DNA of 64,000 bases from Kamptonema formosum PCC 6407 (GTDB lineage Bacteria > Cyanobacteriota > Cyanobacteriia > Cyanobacteriales > Microcoleaceae): the NCBI RefSeq assembly GCF_000332155.1, contig NZ_KB235904.1:2091813-2155812 (forward strand). The letters are read 5' to 3'. Numbering within the stretch: the first letter of the stretch is position 1; each line of letters opens with the position of its first letter. The position numbers and the translations under genes are program-made. Shown in pieces: positions 51,217 to 58,775 of this stretch. A model generated the notes under the pieces. The model made no database searches and was not told the origin of the DNA. It saw only the letters and a program-made list of their open reading frames with translations.

Positions 51217-51420
51217 TTAAGCAGCAGGGTAGCCTGCGTCTGCGATCGCTTCCCTAATTGCACTTTCAGGCTTAACTGTTTGAATCTTGACCAATTTGGT
51301 CTTAGGATCGGCCTCAACATTAGCGGCTGGGTCAATACTTTGAACTGCTTTAGCGATCGTGTTTACACAAGCAGAACAAGCCATTTTGGGAACTTTGAGC
51401 TGTAATGTCATAGTAACCAT
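51217..51420 (-). CDS. HMA-domain copper chaperone (Atx1/CopZ-like)
   Basis: A 67-residue single HMA domain: MTLQLKVPKMACSACVNTIA with the metal-binding Cys-Ser-Ala-Cys (M-x-C-x-x-C), then VEADPKTKLVKIQTVKPESA. Beta-alpha-beta-beta-alpha-beta topology fits. It would carry Cu(I) to the P-type ATPase encoded just downstream. The start may be ATG 51420 or ATG 51411 (MTLQL); both lie behind a MerR-type promoter at 51451-51481, about 30-40 bases upstream. Confidence 0.92.
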   Translation of the reverse strand: MVTMTLQLKVPKMACSACVNTIAKAVQSIDPAANVEADPKTKLVKIQTVKPESAIREAIADAGYPAA

Positions 51421-51450
51421 CGATTTGCTTTCTCATTGAACTAGCTCCAT

Positions 51451-51481
51451 CTTGTACTCTCCAGTCAACAGGAGAGTCAAG
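51451..51481 (-). promoter_or_regulatory. Candidate MerR-family metal-responsive operator-promoter
   Basis: On the minus strand a -35 like TTGACT (51475-51480) is followed by a 22-bp dyad ACTCTCC (51456-51462) / GGAGAGT (51471-51477) and then a weak -10 (TACAAG or CAAGAT). The spacing of 18-20 bases between the two boxes, with the dyad filling it, is the hallmark of CueR, ZntR and PbrR-type MerR regulators, which untwist an overlong spacer. It faces the HMA chaperone gene. No merR gene is in the window, so the regulator would act in trans. Confidence 0.6.
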
Positions 51482-51705
51482 GGGGAAACCGCAATTAAAT
51501 ATTAAGTTTTGTTGCAATCCCTTTACATAGTTCCCTTGTTAAATTTCTGTTCAAATAAAATTAGAATTTATATCATATTTAACTTAGACTCTAACAATGA
51601 TTTTTAACAGAATAGAGTCAATAATTTCATCCCAATTTCATATTTAAGTGCAACACTCAACACTAAGAGGAGTAAAAGTATTTTTTTAATTGGAGCTAGA
51701 ATTCT

Positions 51706-52404
51706 ATGCAACTTATATCCTTAAAAACTGGCTTTGTAGCATTAACTTTCACCGCCATAGCCGCCCTTGCAGGGGGAATACTCGCAGGTTGTTCTAATGC
51801 TCCCTCAAGCCAATCTCAACCCTCAACTTCACCCGCAGCAACCTCAGTTAATAATCAGCAGGAGACAGTACAAAATAGCGGCATGAGTGGCATGAACCAC
51901 AGTATGTCTATGGACTTAGGCCCGGCAGATGCAGACTACGATTTACGATTTATTGATGCAATGATACAACATCATCAAGGTGCGGTGAATATGGCTCAAG
52001 AGGTACTTAATAAATCCCAACGCGCTGAGACTAAAAAATTAGCTGGCGACATTATTAAAGCTCAGGAAAAAGAAATCAATCAGATGAAACAATGGCGCAC
52101 CGATTGGTATCCAAAAGCCAGCAGTACGCCAACAGCTTACGATGCTAAGATGGGTCATAATATGGCAATGACTCCTGAGCAAATGAATAGCATGATGATG
52201 AGTATGGACTTAGGTGTTGCTGATGCTCAATTTGACTTACGATTTATTAATGCGATGATTCCTCACCATGAGGGAGCTTTAGTGATGGCTAAAGACGCAT
52301 TAATCAAGTCCAATCGACCCGAAATCAAGAACTTATCCCAAGATATTTTGACTTCACAACAGAAAGAAATTGAGCAAATGAAACAGTGGCGCACCGCTTG
52401 GTAA
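51706..52404 (+). CDS. DUF305 protein with two tandem DUF305 repeats (lipoprotein-like)
   Basis: A 232-residue exported protein. The signal region has hydrophobic residues 9-27 and the possible lipobox AGGILAGCSN (Cys 29), then a Ser/Gln linker. Two DUF305 units follow: about 71-130 (DADYDLRFIDAMIQHHQGAV to MKQWRTDWY) and about 165-232 (DAQFDLRFINAMIPHHEGAL to MKQWRTAW). Each has a D/N-A-M-I-x-H-H motif, with ferritin-like four-helix character, and Met/His-rich sequence (MSGMNHSMSMD). This is typical of copper- or metal-linked exported proteins. Divergent from the copper chaperone operon, sharing its promoter region. Confidence 0.92.
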   Translation: MQLISLKTGFVALTFTAIAALAGGILAGCSNAPSSQSQPSTSPAATSVNNQQETVQNSGMSGMNHSMSMDLGPADADYDLRFIDAMIQHHQGAVNMAQEVLNKSQRAETKKLAGDIIKAQEKEINQMKQWRTDWYPKASSTPTAYDAKMGHNMAMTPEQMNSMMMSMDLGVADAQFDLRFINAMIPHHEGALVMAKDALIKSNRPEIKNLSQDILTSQQKEIEQMKQWRTAW

Positions 52405-52405
52405 G

Positions 52406-52450
52406 TAGAAGGAAGAAGGAAGAAGGAAAAAGTAAGAAGGAAGAAGTAAG
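52406..52450. repeat. gaagaag purine array
   Basis: Five or six gaaggaa/gaagaag units between the convergent DUF305 and ABC permease genes. Confidence 0.85.
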
Positions 52451-53296
52451 TTATTTTGTGTGAATAGGAGGTAGATATTGTTTTCGGCTTTGGCGATAAC
52501 CAGTAGCAAGTAAAACGCCACCAAATACCAACGTGGATAGCAGCACAACACTAGCTCCAGAAGCAATATCAAAGTGGTAGCTGAGGTAGACACCAACGAA
52601 AGCGATCGCAGCTCCTAGCCCGCCTGAAATCAACATTATATAACTAAAGCGATCGCTCAAAAGCCTTGCAGTCGAAGCTGGAATTACCACAGCCGAAATA
52701 ATCAATGTTACTCCCAAAATATTTAATGTTGTCACCAGTAAGGTTGCTAGCATTAAAGCAAAAAGCGTATCCATTGCTTTGACAGGTACGCCGTGAACTT
52801 GGGCAACTTCTCGGTCAAAACACCAGAATAGTAAAGGTTGATAAAAGACGAAAACTAGACTGAGCAAAATAACAGTTACTCCTGTAACAATCCACAAATC
52901 TTCGGGAGTGACACCGAGGACATTTCCAAACAGTGCGGCTTCAAAGTTTTGACTGAATTTCCGAGAACTACTAATAATCGCTACCCCCAAAGCAAAGCTA
53001 GCAGTAGTGACAATACCAATAGCAGCATCCGAATAGATTTTGCGTCCTGTTAAATATTGAATTAGTAAGGCTGAGACAAATCCCCAAATTCCAGAGCCTA
53101 TGTAGAAATTCAAACCTAAAACGTAGCTCAATACGGCTCCGCCCAAAATAGCATGAGATAGACCGTGAGCAATGTAACTCATCCGGCGGGTTGTAATATA
53201 AACCCCAATTACGCCGCACAATAGACCTGCCATCATTGCTACTAATAAGGCGCGGCTGAAAAACTCGTAATCAAAGGGTTTGAGTAGAAAATCCAT
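52451..53296 (-). CDS. Zinc/manganese ABC transporter permease (ZnuB/MntB-like, ABC-3)
   Basis: A 281-residue ABC-3 family permease with eight to nine hydrophobic helices (for example FSRALLVAMMAGLLCGVIGV, IAHGLSHAILGGAVLSYVLG). The family motif RMSYIAHGLSHAILGG is at about residues 33-48. The segment VTLIISAVVIPASTARLLSD (about 194-213) is typical. It imports Zn2+, Mn2+ or Fe2+ with an ATPase and a binding protein, neither of which is encoded nearby. The lack of partners in the window is notable; they may be beyond the view or elsewhere in the genome. The DUF305 and copper genes next door suggest a metal-homeostasis neighbourhood. Confidence 0.92.
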   Translation of the reverse strand: MDFLLKPFDYEFFSRALLVAMMAGLLCGVIGVYITTRRMSYIAHGLSHAILGGAVLSYVLGLNFYIGSGIWGFVSALLIQYLTGRKIYSDAAIGIVTTASFALGVAIISSSRKFSQNFEAALFGNVLGVTPEDLWIVTGVTVILLSLVFVFYQPLLFWCFDREVAQVHGVPVKAMDTLFALMLATLLVTTLNILGVTLIISAVVIPASTARLLSDRFSYIMLISGGLGAAIAFVGVYLSYHFDIASGASVVLLSTLVFGGVLLATGYRQSRKQYLPPIHTK

Positions 53297-53316
53297 TGTC
53301 AGTTTTTTGATTAATT

Positions 53317-53416
53317 TAGGACTTACGTAAAAAACCGGTTTCTTTGAAAAATCGTGACTCTCTACGAGAAATATTGACGCAGAAACCGGGTTTTTGGCTT
53401 GTGTGCTAAGTCTTGT
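53317..53416. mobile_element. MITE-like inverted repeat (family B, copy 2)
   Basis: Outer pair aggacttacg / gtgctaagtctt and inner pair aaaaccggtttctttg / agaaaccgggtttttgg. About 100 bases, no coding capacity, between the permease and ParA genes. Confidence 0.7.
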
Positions 53417-53502
53417 GATTATAAGTTATATCAATTATTGGCTAGGAATATACTTTAATGTTTTAATGTATTAAAGTAAATAAAAATTTTTGTAAATACG
53501 GC

Positions 53503-54126
53503 ATGATTATCTCAGTTCAAAACCAAAAGGGAGGCGTTGGGAAAACAACGATCGCCGTTCACATCAGCCATGCCTTGGCTTTGCGCGGTGGTAGGATACT
53601 GCTTGTGGATGCTGACCCTCAAGGTTCTGCACGAGATTGGGCGGCGGCTAGAAATAGCGATTTACCTTTCTCTGTCGTAGGTTTAGACCGTCCTACGATC
53701 CACCGGGACTTACCTGCGATCGCTAAAAGTTACAGCCATGTAGTGATTGACGGCCCGCCGCGAGTCTCAGACTTAGCTCGTTCTGCGATCATGGCTTCTA
53801 ATATTGTGCTCATTCCAGTCCAACCTTCTCCCTACGATATTTGGGCAACGGAAAAGGTAATTAGCCTGATCCGAGAAGCTTCTGTTTATAAAGATTGGCT
53901 GAAATCGGTATTTGTTATTAATCGTAAAATAGTTAATACATCTATTGGGCGGGATGTAGCAGAAGCTCTTTCTGGGTATCAAATTCCAGTTTTGAAGTCG
54001 GCTATTTGTCAGCGTGTGGCATTCGCAGAATCAGCAACTATTGGGTGTACGGTGTTAGAAACAGAGCCTAAAGGAGCAGCGGCCGCTGAAATTAGGGCGC
54101 TAGTGGAAGAATTGATCGAGTTATAA
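53503..54126 (+). CDS. ParA/MinD-family ATPase (orphan)
   Basis: A 207-residue P-loop ATPase of the ParA type. The deviant Walker A motif is QKGGVGKTTIAVHIS (residues 8-22) with the signature lysine, followed by ILLVDADPQGSARDW (Walker A' / switch) and the VVIDGPPRVSDLA strand (Walker B). The Lys of the dimer interface in GKTT is intact. There is no ParB homologue adjacent, so the protein may position a complex other than the chromosome, or it may be a plasmid-derived remnant. Its promoter region lies between the MITE and the start. Confidence 0.92.
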   Translation: MIISVQNQKGGVGKTTIAVHISHALALRGGRILLVDADPQGSARDWAAARNSDLPFSVVGLDRPTIHRDLPAIAKSYSHVVIDGPPRVSDLARSAIMASNIVLIPVQPSPYDIWATEKVISLIREASVYKDWLKSVFVINRKIVNTSIGRDVAEALSGYQIPVLKSAICQRVAFAESATIGCTVLETEPKGAAAAEIRALVEELIEL

Positions 54127-54764
54127 AGGTTATCCTAACTTTCTCTTCTTCTCCTTCTTTCCCTAGTTTATTCTCTTTCCCTTCTTTCCCTTACTAGAGA
54201 CTCGAATTGTCAAAATAGCTCCAATTTAGCAGACAAATCTGGATATTTCAACCCCCTTTACCGAAAATTTACAATTATCAAAAAAGTGACTTTATTTCAT
54301 AAAGTTTGTAATTTATTAATAGCTAAAGGGAATAATATATGCCAAATAAAGTTATAGTTTGAGTTAGAGTTGAGCTGGCGCTTTTAGCGTTGGTGAGTTT
54401 TGGCATACCACTCTCCTAGATTTCATAGACTTGGGTTTAGCCTTCGGGATAGAGCGATCGCTGTGTCCGCGTGGCAAAACTTAGGGTGATAGTGGGAATT
54501 AGCGATCGCCACCTCCAGAACCACAGCGAATGTTAGCAAGCTACGTCCTAGCTAGAGCGATCGCCACTTTCAATACTACGATCGCGATCGGGGTAATTAG
54601 TCTACCAGATTCAGATTATAAACCAGTAGCTCAAGCAATAGGACAATTGAGACAATTTTCGATGCGTTTGTAAAGCAGTAAAAATACTGCGGTATCAACA
54701 GGGTATTAGGTCTACTGTCACTTGAATCAAGTATTAAACAAATAAAATTAAATCACCTGACCCT
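54127..54764. other. 638-base gap with a small possible gene fragment
   Basis: Mostly repeat-poor, AT-rich sequence with pyrimidine tracts (54135-54190) and several HIP1 sites. A short frame at 54530-54673 reads MLASYVLARAIATFNTTIAI then GVISLPDSDYKPVAQAIGQL to a stop (47 residues), with no homology I recognise; it may be a gene fragment or chance. No RNA or terminator is clear. Confidence 0.4.
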
Positions 54765-55217
54765 ATGACTACTCAACAACTCACTCAAAAATTAGTTGAA
54801 GAAATCACTTGTAACAATCTCCTATTAGCACTGATTGTTTCTGGCAAGTTCAACAAACCTGGAGTTAGCTTTTTCACACCCAACACATTTTCCCAACAAC
54901 TTGCCTACATGAAACATCCCGCAGGCAAAGTAATTCAGCCCCACATTCACAACCCTGTTAAACGAGAAGTCTTCTATACTCAAGAAGTTCTCTTAATTAA
55001 AAAAGGAAAACTCCGCGTTGATTTTTATAACGAAGAACGAGAGTATTTAGAAAGCCGCATTTTAGAAGCAGGCGACTTAATTCTCATCGCTAAAGGCGGT
55101 CATGGATTTGAAGTCATAGAAGAAGTAGAAATGATTGAAATCAAGCAAGGGCCATTCATCGGAGAACTAGATAAAACCTGTTTTCCCGCTATTACAGCAC
55201 AGCAAGTTAAATTATAG
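54765..55217 (+). CDS. Cupin-fold protein of a sugar cluster
   Basis: A 150-residue protein with a cupin-like beta pattern: PAGKVIQPHIHNPVKREVFY (about residues 48-67, first metal-binding motif, H-x-H with later Glu), LIKKGKLRVDFYNEERE and LEAGDLILIAKGGHGFEVIE (second motif, His). The end is EMIEIKQGPFIGELDKTCFP. In cyanobacterial sugar clusters such proteins isomerise or bind deoxysugar nucleotides or act as small-molecule sensors. It leads a plus-strand set with the DegT aminotransferase, methyltransferase and glycosyltransferase, though a MITE intervenes. Confidence 0.8.
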   Translation: MTTQQLTQKLVEEITCNNLLLALIVSGKFNKPGVSFFTPNTFSQQLAYMKHPAGKVIQPHIHNPVKREVFYTQEVLLIKKGKLRVDFYNEEREYLESRILEAGDLILIAKGGHGFEVIEEVEMIEIKQGPFIGELDKTCFPAITAQQVKL

Positions 55218-55275
55218 TGGTTTGTAGTTGCATAAGAACAGAGTAATTGGTAATTGCTAATTGGTGATTGGTAAT

Positions 55276-55377
55276 TATAGCAATCCTAAATGAATCGTAA
55301 ATTTTTTACCCCACCCCAACCCTCCCCTTGCTAAGGGGAGGGAGTAAGAAATTCACAAATGATTTAGGATTGCTATA
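55276..55377. mobile_element. MITE-like element (tatagcaatcctaaat ends)
   Basis: Ends tatagcaatcctaaat (55276-55291) and atttaggattgctata (55362-55377) are perfect inverted copies. The inner sequence ccctccccttgctaagggga has a hairpin. The right-hand end also occurs alone at 5153-5168, next to another MITE. No coding capacity. It lies just upstream of the aminotransferase gene. Confidence 0.8.
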
Positions 55378-55396
55378 GAACTTTAAACTTGAAAAA

Positions 55397-56515
55397 ATGA
55401 GCGCACCAATTCCGGTCAATCAACCCCTTTTAGATGGCAATGAACGCCAATATCTCAATCAGTGTATTGACAGTGGTTGGATTTCCTCAGAAGGGCCATT
55501 TGTCAAGCGATTTGAAGAAGAATTTGCCGTTCGCGTTGGTCGCCAATACGGAATAGCAGTATGTAACGGTTCCGCAGCTTTAGATGCCGCAGTTGCAGCC
55601 CTAAAAATCGGCCCAGGCGATGAGGTAATTGTGCCAACCTTTACGATTATATCCTGTGTAGCTGCCATTGTTAGAGCGGGTGCTAAACCAGTTTTAGTTG
55701 ATTGCGATCGCGAAACTTGGAATATGGATATAGCACAAATTACCACCAAAATTTCACCACAAACAAAAGCAATTATGGCCGTTCATATTTACGGTTTGCC
55801 CGTTAATATAACTCCTCTATTAGACTTAGCTAAAAGATACAATTTACAAATCATAGAAGATGCAGCCGAAATGCACGGGCAAACTTATAAAAATCAACCT
55901 TGTGGCAGCTTTGGAGATATTAGTACCTTTAGCTTTTACCCCAACAAACATATCACCACAGGCGAAGGCGGAATGATTGTCACCGACGATGCTAAATTAG
56001 CAGAAAGATGTCGTTCATTACGAAACTTATGTTTTCAGCCACAGCAGCGGTTTGTACATGAAGAACTTGGCTGGAACTTGCGAATGAGCAACATTCAAGC
56101 TGCCTTGGGAATAGCACAGTTAGAAAGATTAGATGAGTTTGTTGCTCGCAAGCGCAGAATGGGTTATATTTATAATCAATTACTAGCAGATATTTCTGGT
56201 TTAGAATTACCTTTAGCCTTTACAACTTATGCAAAAAATATTTATTGGGTATACGGTGTAGTATTGAAAGATGAATTACCCTTTGATGCAGTAGAAGCAA
56301 TACGGCGTTTAGCAGAACATCAAATTGGAACCCGGCCTTTTTTCTGGCCGATGCACGAACAACCTATATTTAAGAAAATGGGACTGTTTCAAGGGGAATC
56401 TTATCCCGTTGCTGAAAGACTTGCTAGGCGAGGATTTTATATTCCTAGCGGCATAGCTTTAACAGATACACAAATGGAACGAGTTGCACAGGTAATTAAA
56501 GAAGTAATTAGGTAA
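55397..56515 (+). CDS. DegT/DnrJ/EryC1/StrS aminotransferase
   Basis: A 372-residue PLP-dependent sugar aminotransferase that makes amino-deoxysugar nucleotides for surface glycans. The PLP lysine is in STFSFYPNKHITTGEGGMIV (about residue 184) and the DEVIVPTFTIISCVAAIVRA and IYGLPVNITPLLDLAKRYNL regions are conserved. IIEDAAEMHGQTYKNQPCGS carries the PLP-ring Asp. The catalytic core and length fit the subclass. The next gene begins five bases downstream, so the set is an operon. The substrate sugar is not determined. Confidence 0.94.
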   Translation: MSAPIPVNQPLLDGNERQYLNQCIDSGWISSEGPFVKRFEEEFAVRVGRQYGIAVCNGSAALDAAVAALKIGPGDEVIVPTFTIISCVAAIVRAGAKPVLVDCDRETWNMDIAQITTKISPQTKAIMAVHIYGLPVNITPLLDLAKRYNLQIIEDAAEMHGQTYKNQPCGSFGDISTFSFYPNKHITTGEGGMIVTDDAKLAERCRSLRNLCFQPQQRFVHEELGWNLRMSNIQAALGIAQLERLDEFVARKRRMGYIYNQLLADISGLELPLAFTTYAKNIYWVYGVVLKDELPFDAVEAIRRLAEHQIGTRPFFWPMHEQPIFKKMGLFQGESYPVAERLARRGFYIPSGIALTDTQMERVAQVIKEVIR

Positions 56516-56520
56516 TTGAT

Positions 56521-57312
56521 ATGCAAATATTCGGTAATTATGCTCGCTATTACAATCTACTGTACCGAGATAAAGATTATGCGGCTGAGGCAAAGTTTGT
56601 AGAGAATTTACTGGAAAAATATGCACCAAAGGCACAAACTTTGTTAGAGTTAGGATGCGGTACAGGAAACCACGCGGCATTACTAGCATCAAAATACGAG
56701 GTCTGTGGCATAGATTTGAGTTTAGATATGTTGGAACAGGCAAAACAGCGGCAGCTAAATTTGCCTCCAACACCAGCATTTAAACTTCAATTTGTGCAAG
56801 GAGATATTCGTTCCATCAGGCTAGAGCGCAAATTTGATGCCGTCATCTCTCTATTTCATGTATTCAGTTATCAGACAACTAATCGCGATTTGCAAGCTGC
56901 TTTTGCTACCGCCAAAGCTCATCTTCATCCAGGGGGAGTCCTGATTTTTGATTGTTGGTATGGCCCAGGGGTTTTGGGCGATCCGCCAACAGTTCGAGTC
57001 AAGCGTTTAAAAGACGAAGAAATTACTGTGACTCGAATTGCTGAACCTGCGCTCTATCCTAATCATAACTTAGTGGATGTTAGATATCAAGTCTTCATCA
57101 AAAATAAATCTAGGAATGCAGTTGAGGAACTTGAAGAAACCCATAAAATGCGATATCTGTTTAAACCAGAAATAGATTTATTTTTGGATATTAATGAGTT
57201 TGAGTTATTAGCTTATGGTGAATGGATGACAGGGAATGAACCAGTAGCTAAAACTTGGAATGTTTATTTTATAGCCAAACTTAGAGAAGCGGGAAATAAA
57301 AAAAATGTCTAA
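56521..57312 (+). CDS. Class I SAM-dependent methyltransferase (sugar cluster)
   Basis: A 263-residue methyltransferase. Motif I is TLLELGCGTGNHAALLASKY (about residues 40-59), the acidic residue ends CGIDLSLDML, motif II is FDAVISLFHVFSYQTTNRDL and post-II GGVLIFDCWYGPGVLGDPPT. The KRLKDEEITVTRIAEPALYP extension is typical of cluster-encoded methyltransferases acting on sugars. It starts five bases after the aminotransferase and overlaps the glycosyltransferase by eight bases. Substrate unknown. Confidence 0.9.
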   Translation: MQIFGNYARYYNLLYRDKDYAAEAKFVENLLEKYAPKAQTLLELGCGTGNHAALLASKYEVCGIDLSLDMLEQAKQRQLNLPPTPAFKLQFVQGDIRSIRLERKFDAVISLFHVFSYQTTNRDLQAAFATAKAHLHPGGVLIFDCWYGPGVLGDPPTVRVKRLKDEEITVTRIAEPALYPNHNLVDVRYQVFIKNKSRNAVEELEETHKMRYLFKPEIDLFLDINEFELLAYGEWMTGNEPVAKTWNVYFIAKLREAGNKKNV

Positions 57313-58495
57313 GCAATGTGCTATCTTTTTTTACGAGGGATATGTCGGCGTTGCTCCTACAATCATCAACCTTTCTAAAGTTATGCAAAGACAGGGATAT
57401 GTAGTCACAATATACGCTACAGAGAATGACTATGCTCAACCTGGTAAAATTGGAGAAAATGTAAAAATAATTTACTTTTGCAAAGACTTTAAGATCGTCA
57501 GATTTCTAAATAGAACTAGGTTAAAACCTCTAGTTCCACTTCTAAAACTCTCTATTTTTTTCTTTCAAGTTTTGAATCATCAATTACGCAATCAGCAGCT
57601 ACAAAGCTTAAAAAATAATATTAATATCGGTATTGATATTTATGGCAATGTGACAGCCATGCTGTGCCTATATTTTTTAAGACAGAAATTTTTATTTTTG
57701 TCATTAGAATTGTGGAAGCCAGTAGGAATTCTCAGTAAAATGGCTAATCTAGCTTACAGAAAAGCAGTGGGTGTAATTACCCAAAGTGAAGGTAGATTTA
57801 AAAACCTTTCCAGTTATTACGAATATCAACATCCTCAACCATTTTACCTACCTAACTCTAGCTTTGCCGCTGAAGAGGAGATTTTAGCTAAAAATTCGGG
57901 TAATTTTTTCCGGGAAAAGTTCAACTTAAATAGGCAGGAATTCCCCTATTTAATTCTTCAAGCTGGAATGATTAATGATGCCGTTTTAGCAAAAACTGTA
58001 GCTGAAGCATTTAATCATATTGATGACGGATATGCTTTGATTTTCCATGAGAGGAAAGAAAGAAAAGAAGAAGAATCCTATATCCAATCGCTGCGAAAGC
58101 TTAACTCAAAAAACTTATTTCTTTCTTTGCAACCTGTTCCTTACGAGGAAGTCGATAGAGTATATGCTGCGGCAACAATTGGACTGGCTTTTTATGCAAA
58201 TTTAGGTAATGATTATGCGCTGATTTCTATGGCTTCTGGAAAGCTAGCAGAATATTTGAAGCATGGAAAGCCTGTTTTATTGAGCAATTTGCCATCTTTG
58301 TGCAAGTTAGTTGACGAGTATCAGTTTGGCATTGTAATTAATAATCCGTCTGACTCGGAGGAGATTAAGACGGCAATTCAGCAAATACTTAGTGACTTTG
58401 ATACTTATAGCAAAAATGCGAAAGCGTGTTTTGCTACCGAGTTTGATTTCGGTAAAAAAATGGAACCTATATTATTGTTTATGAAGGATTTGTGA
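57305..58495 (+). CDS. Glycosyltransferase (GT4-like), surface polysaccharide cluster
   Basis: A 396-residue protein with the two-Rossmann layout of GT-B glycosyltransferases. The N-terminal half starts MSKQCAIFFYEGYVGVAPTI, then lists YVVTIYATENDYAQPGKIGE. The C-terminal half contains SFAAEEEILAKNSG, VPYEEVDRVYAAATIGLAFY (acceptor/donor region), SMASGKLAEYLKHGKPVLLS and a terminal FATEFDFGKKMEPILLFMKD. The GKLAEYLKHGKPV segment is the usual donor nucleotide-sugar site. It overlaps the methyltransferase by eight bases and ends the operon. Linkage and sugar are unknown. Confidence 0.87.
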   Translation: MSKQCAIFFYEGYVGVAPTIINLSKVMQRQGYVVTIYATENDYAQPGKIGENVKIIYFCKDFKIVRFLNRTRLKPLVPLLKLSIFFFQVLNHQLRNQQLQSLKNNINIGIDIYGNVTAMLCLYFLRQKFLFLSLELWKPVGILSKMANLAYRKAVGVITQSEGRFKNLSSYYEYQHPQPFYLPNSSFAAEEEILAKNSGNFFREKFNLNRQEFPYLILQAGMINDAVLAKTVAEAFNHIDDGYALIFHERKERKEEESYIQSLRKLNSKNLFLSLQPVPYEEVDRVYAAATIGLAFYANLGNDYALISMASGKLAEYLKHGKPVLLSNLPSLCKLVDEYQFGIVINNPSDSEEIKTAIQQILSDFDTYSKNAKACFATEFDFGKKMEPILLFMKDL

Positions 58496-58516
58496 GAGAA
58501 ATAACCAGATAAGTTC

Positions 58517-58563
58517 GGCGGTTGAAACCGCAACTACATAAACAAAGTCCGCCTGCGCGGACT
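58517..58563. repeat. Half copy of the gcggttgaaatcgc family repeat
   Basis: ggcggttgaaaccgc (58517-58531) and agtccgcctgcgcggact (58546-58563) match the left half of 39062-39167. The right half is missing. Confidence 0.7.
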
Positions 58564-58628
58564 AAGAAATAAGAGGCATATTTAAGCCAGATTTGATAGA
58601 ACTCTTAACTGCTAATGGATGAACCCAT

Positions 58629-58652
58629 GAGTTCCAACCCACATTCCGCAGA
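58629..58652. other. Inverted match to the 3' end of the gene at 60381
   Basis: aacccacattccgcagat (about 58635-58652) is the same 18 bases that encode THIPQ near the C-terminus of the large protein at 60381-62270, on the other strand about 1.75 kb away. In the frame that gives THIPQ, the plus strand here reads VPTHIPQIFKLR then stop. It could be the end of a lost paralogue. Confidence 0.5.
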
Positions 58653-58695
58653 TATTTAAGTTGCGTTAATAGAGGATAGATTCGGAATAAATAAC

Positions 58696-58734
58696 GCCTA
58701 AAGTGATTGCTATGCAATCATTTTAGGCTTTTTT
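58696..58734 (+). terminator. Intrinsic terminator at the left side of the IS remnant
   Basis: Near-perfect hairpin gcctaaa-g-tgattgc (58696-58710) / gcaatca-t-tttaggc (58714-58728) with a tat loop, then six T. Textbook Rho-independent terminator, 42 bases before the transposase start; it would stop transcription entering the element from the glycosyltransferase operon. Confidence 0.85.
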
Positions 58735-58775
58735 AGGATATAATAATTTCCACCACTAACCCAACTCTAAAAACT

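Noticed and set aside
53503-54126. ParA could mark a plasmid partition locus or an origin.
   Set aside because: No parB, no parS-like repeats and no replication gene are adjacent; surrounding genes are chromosomal.
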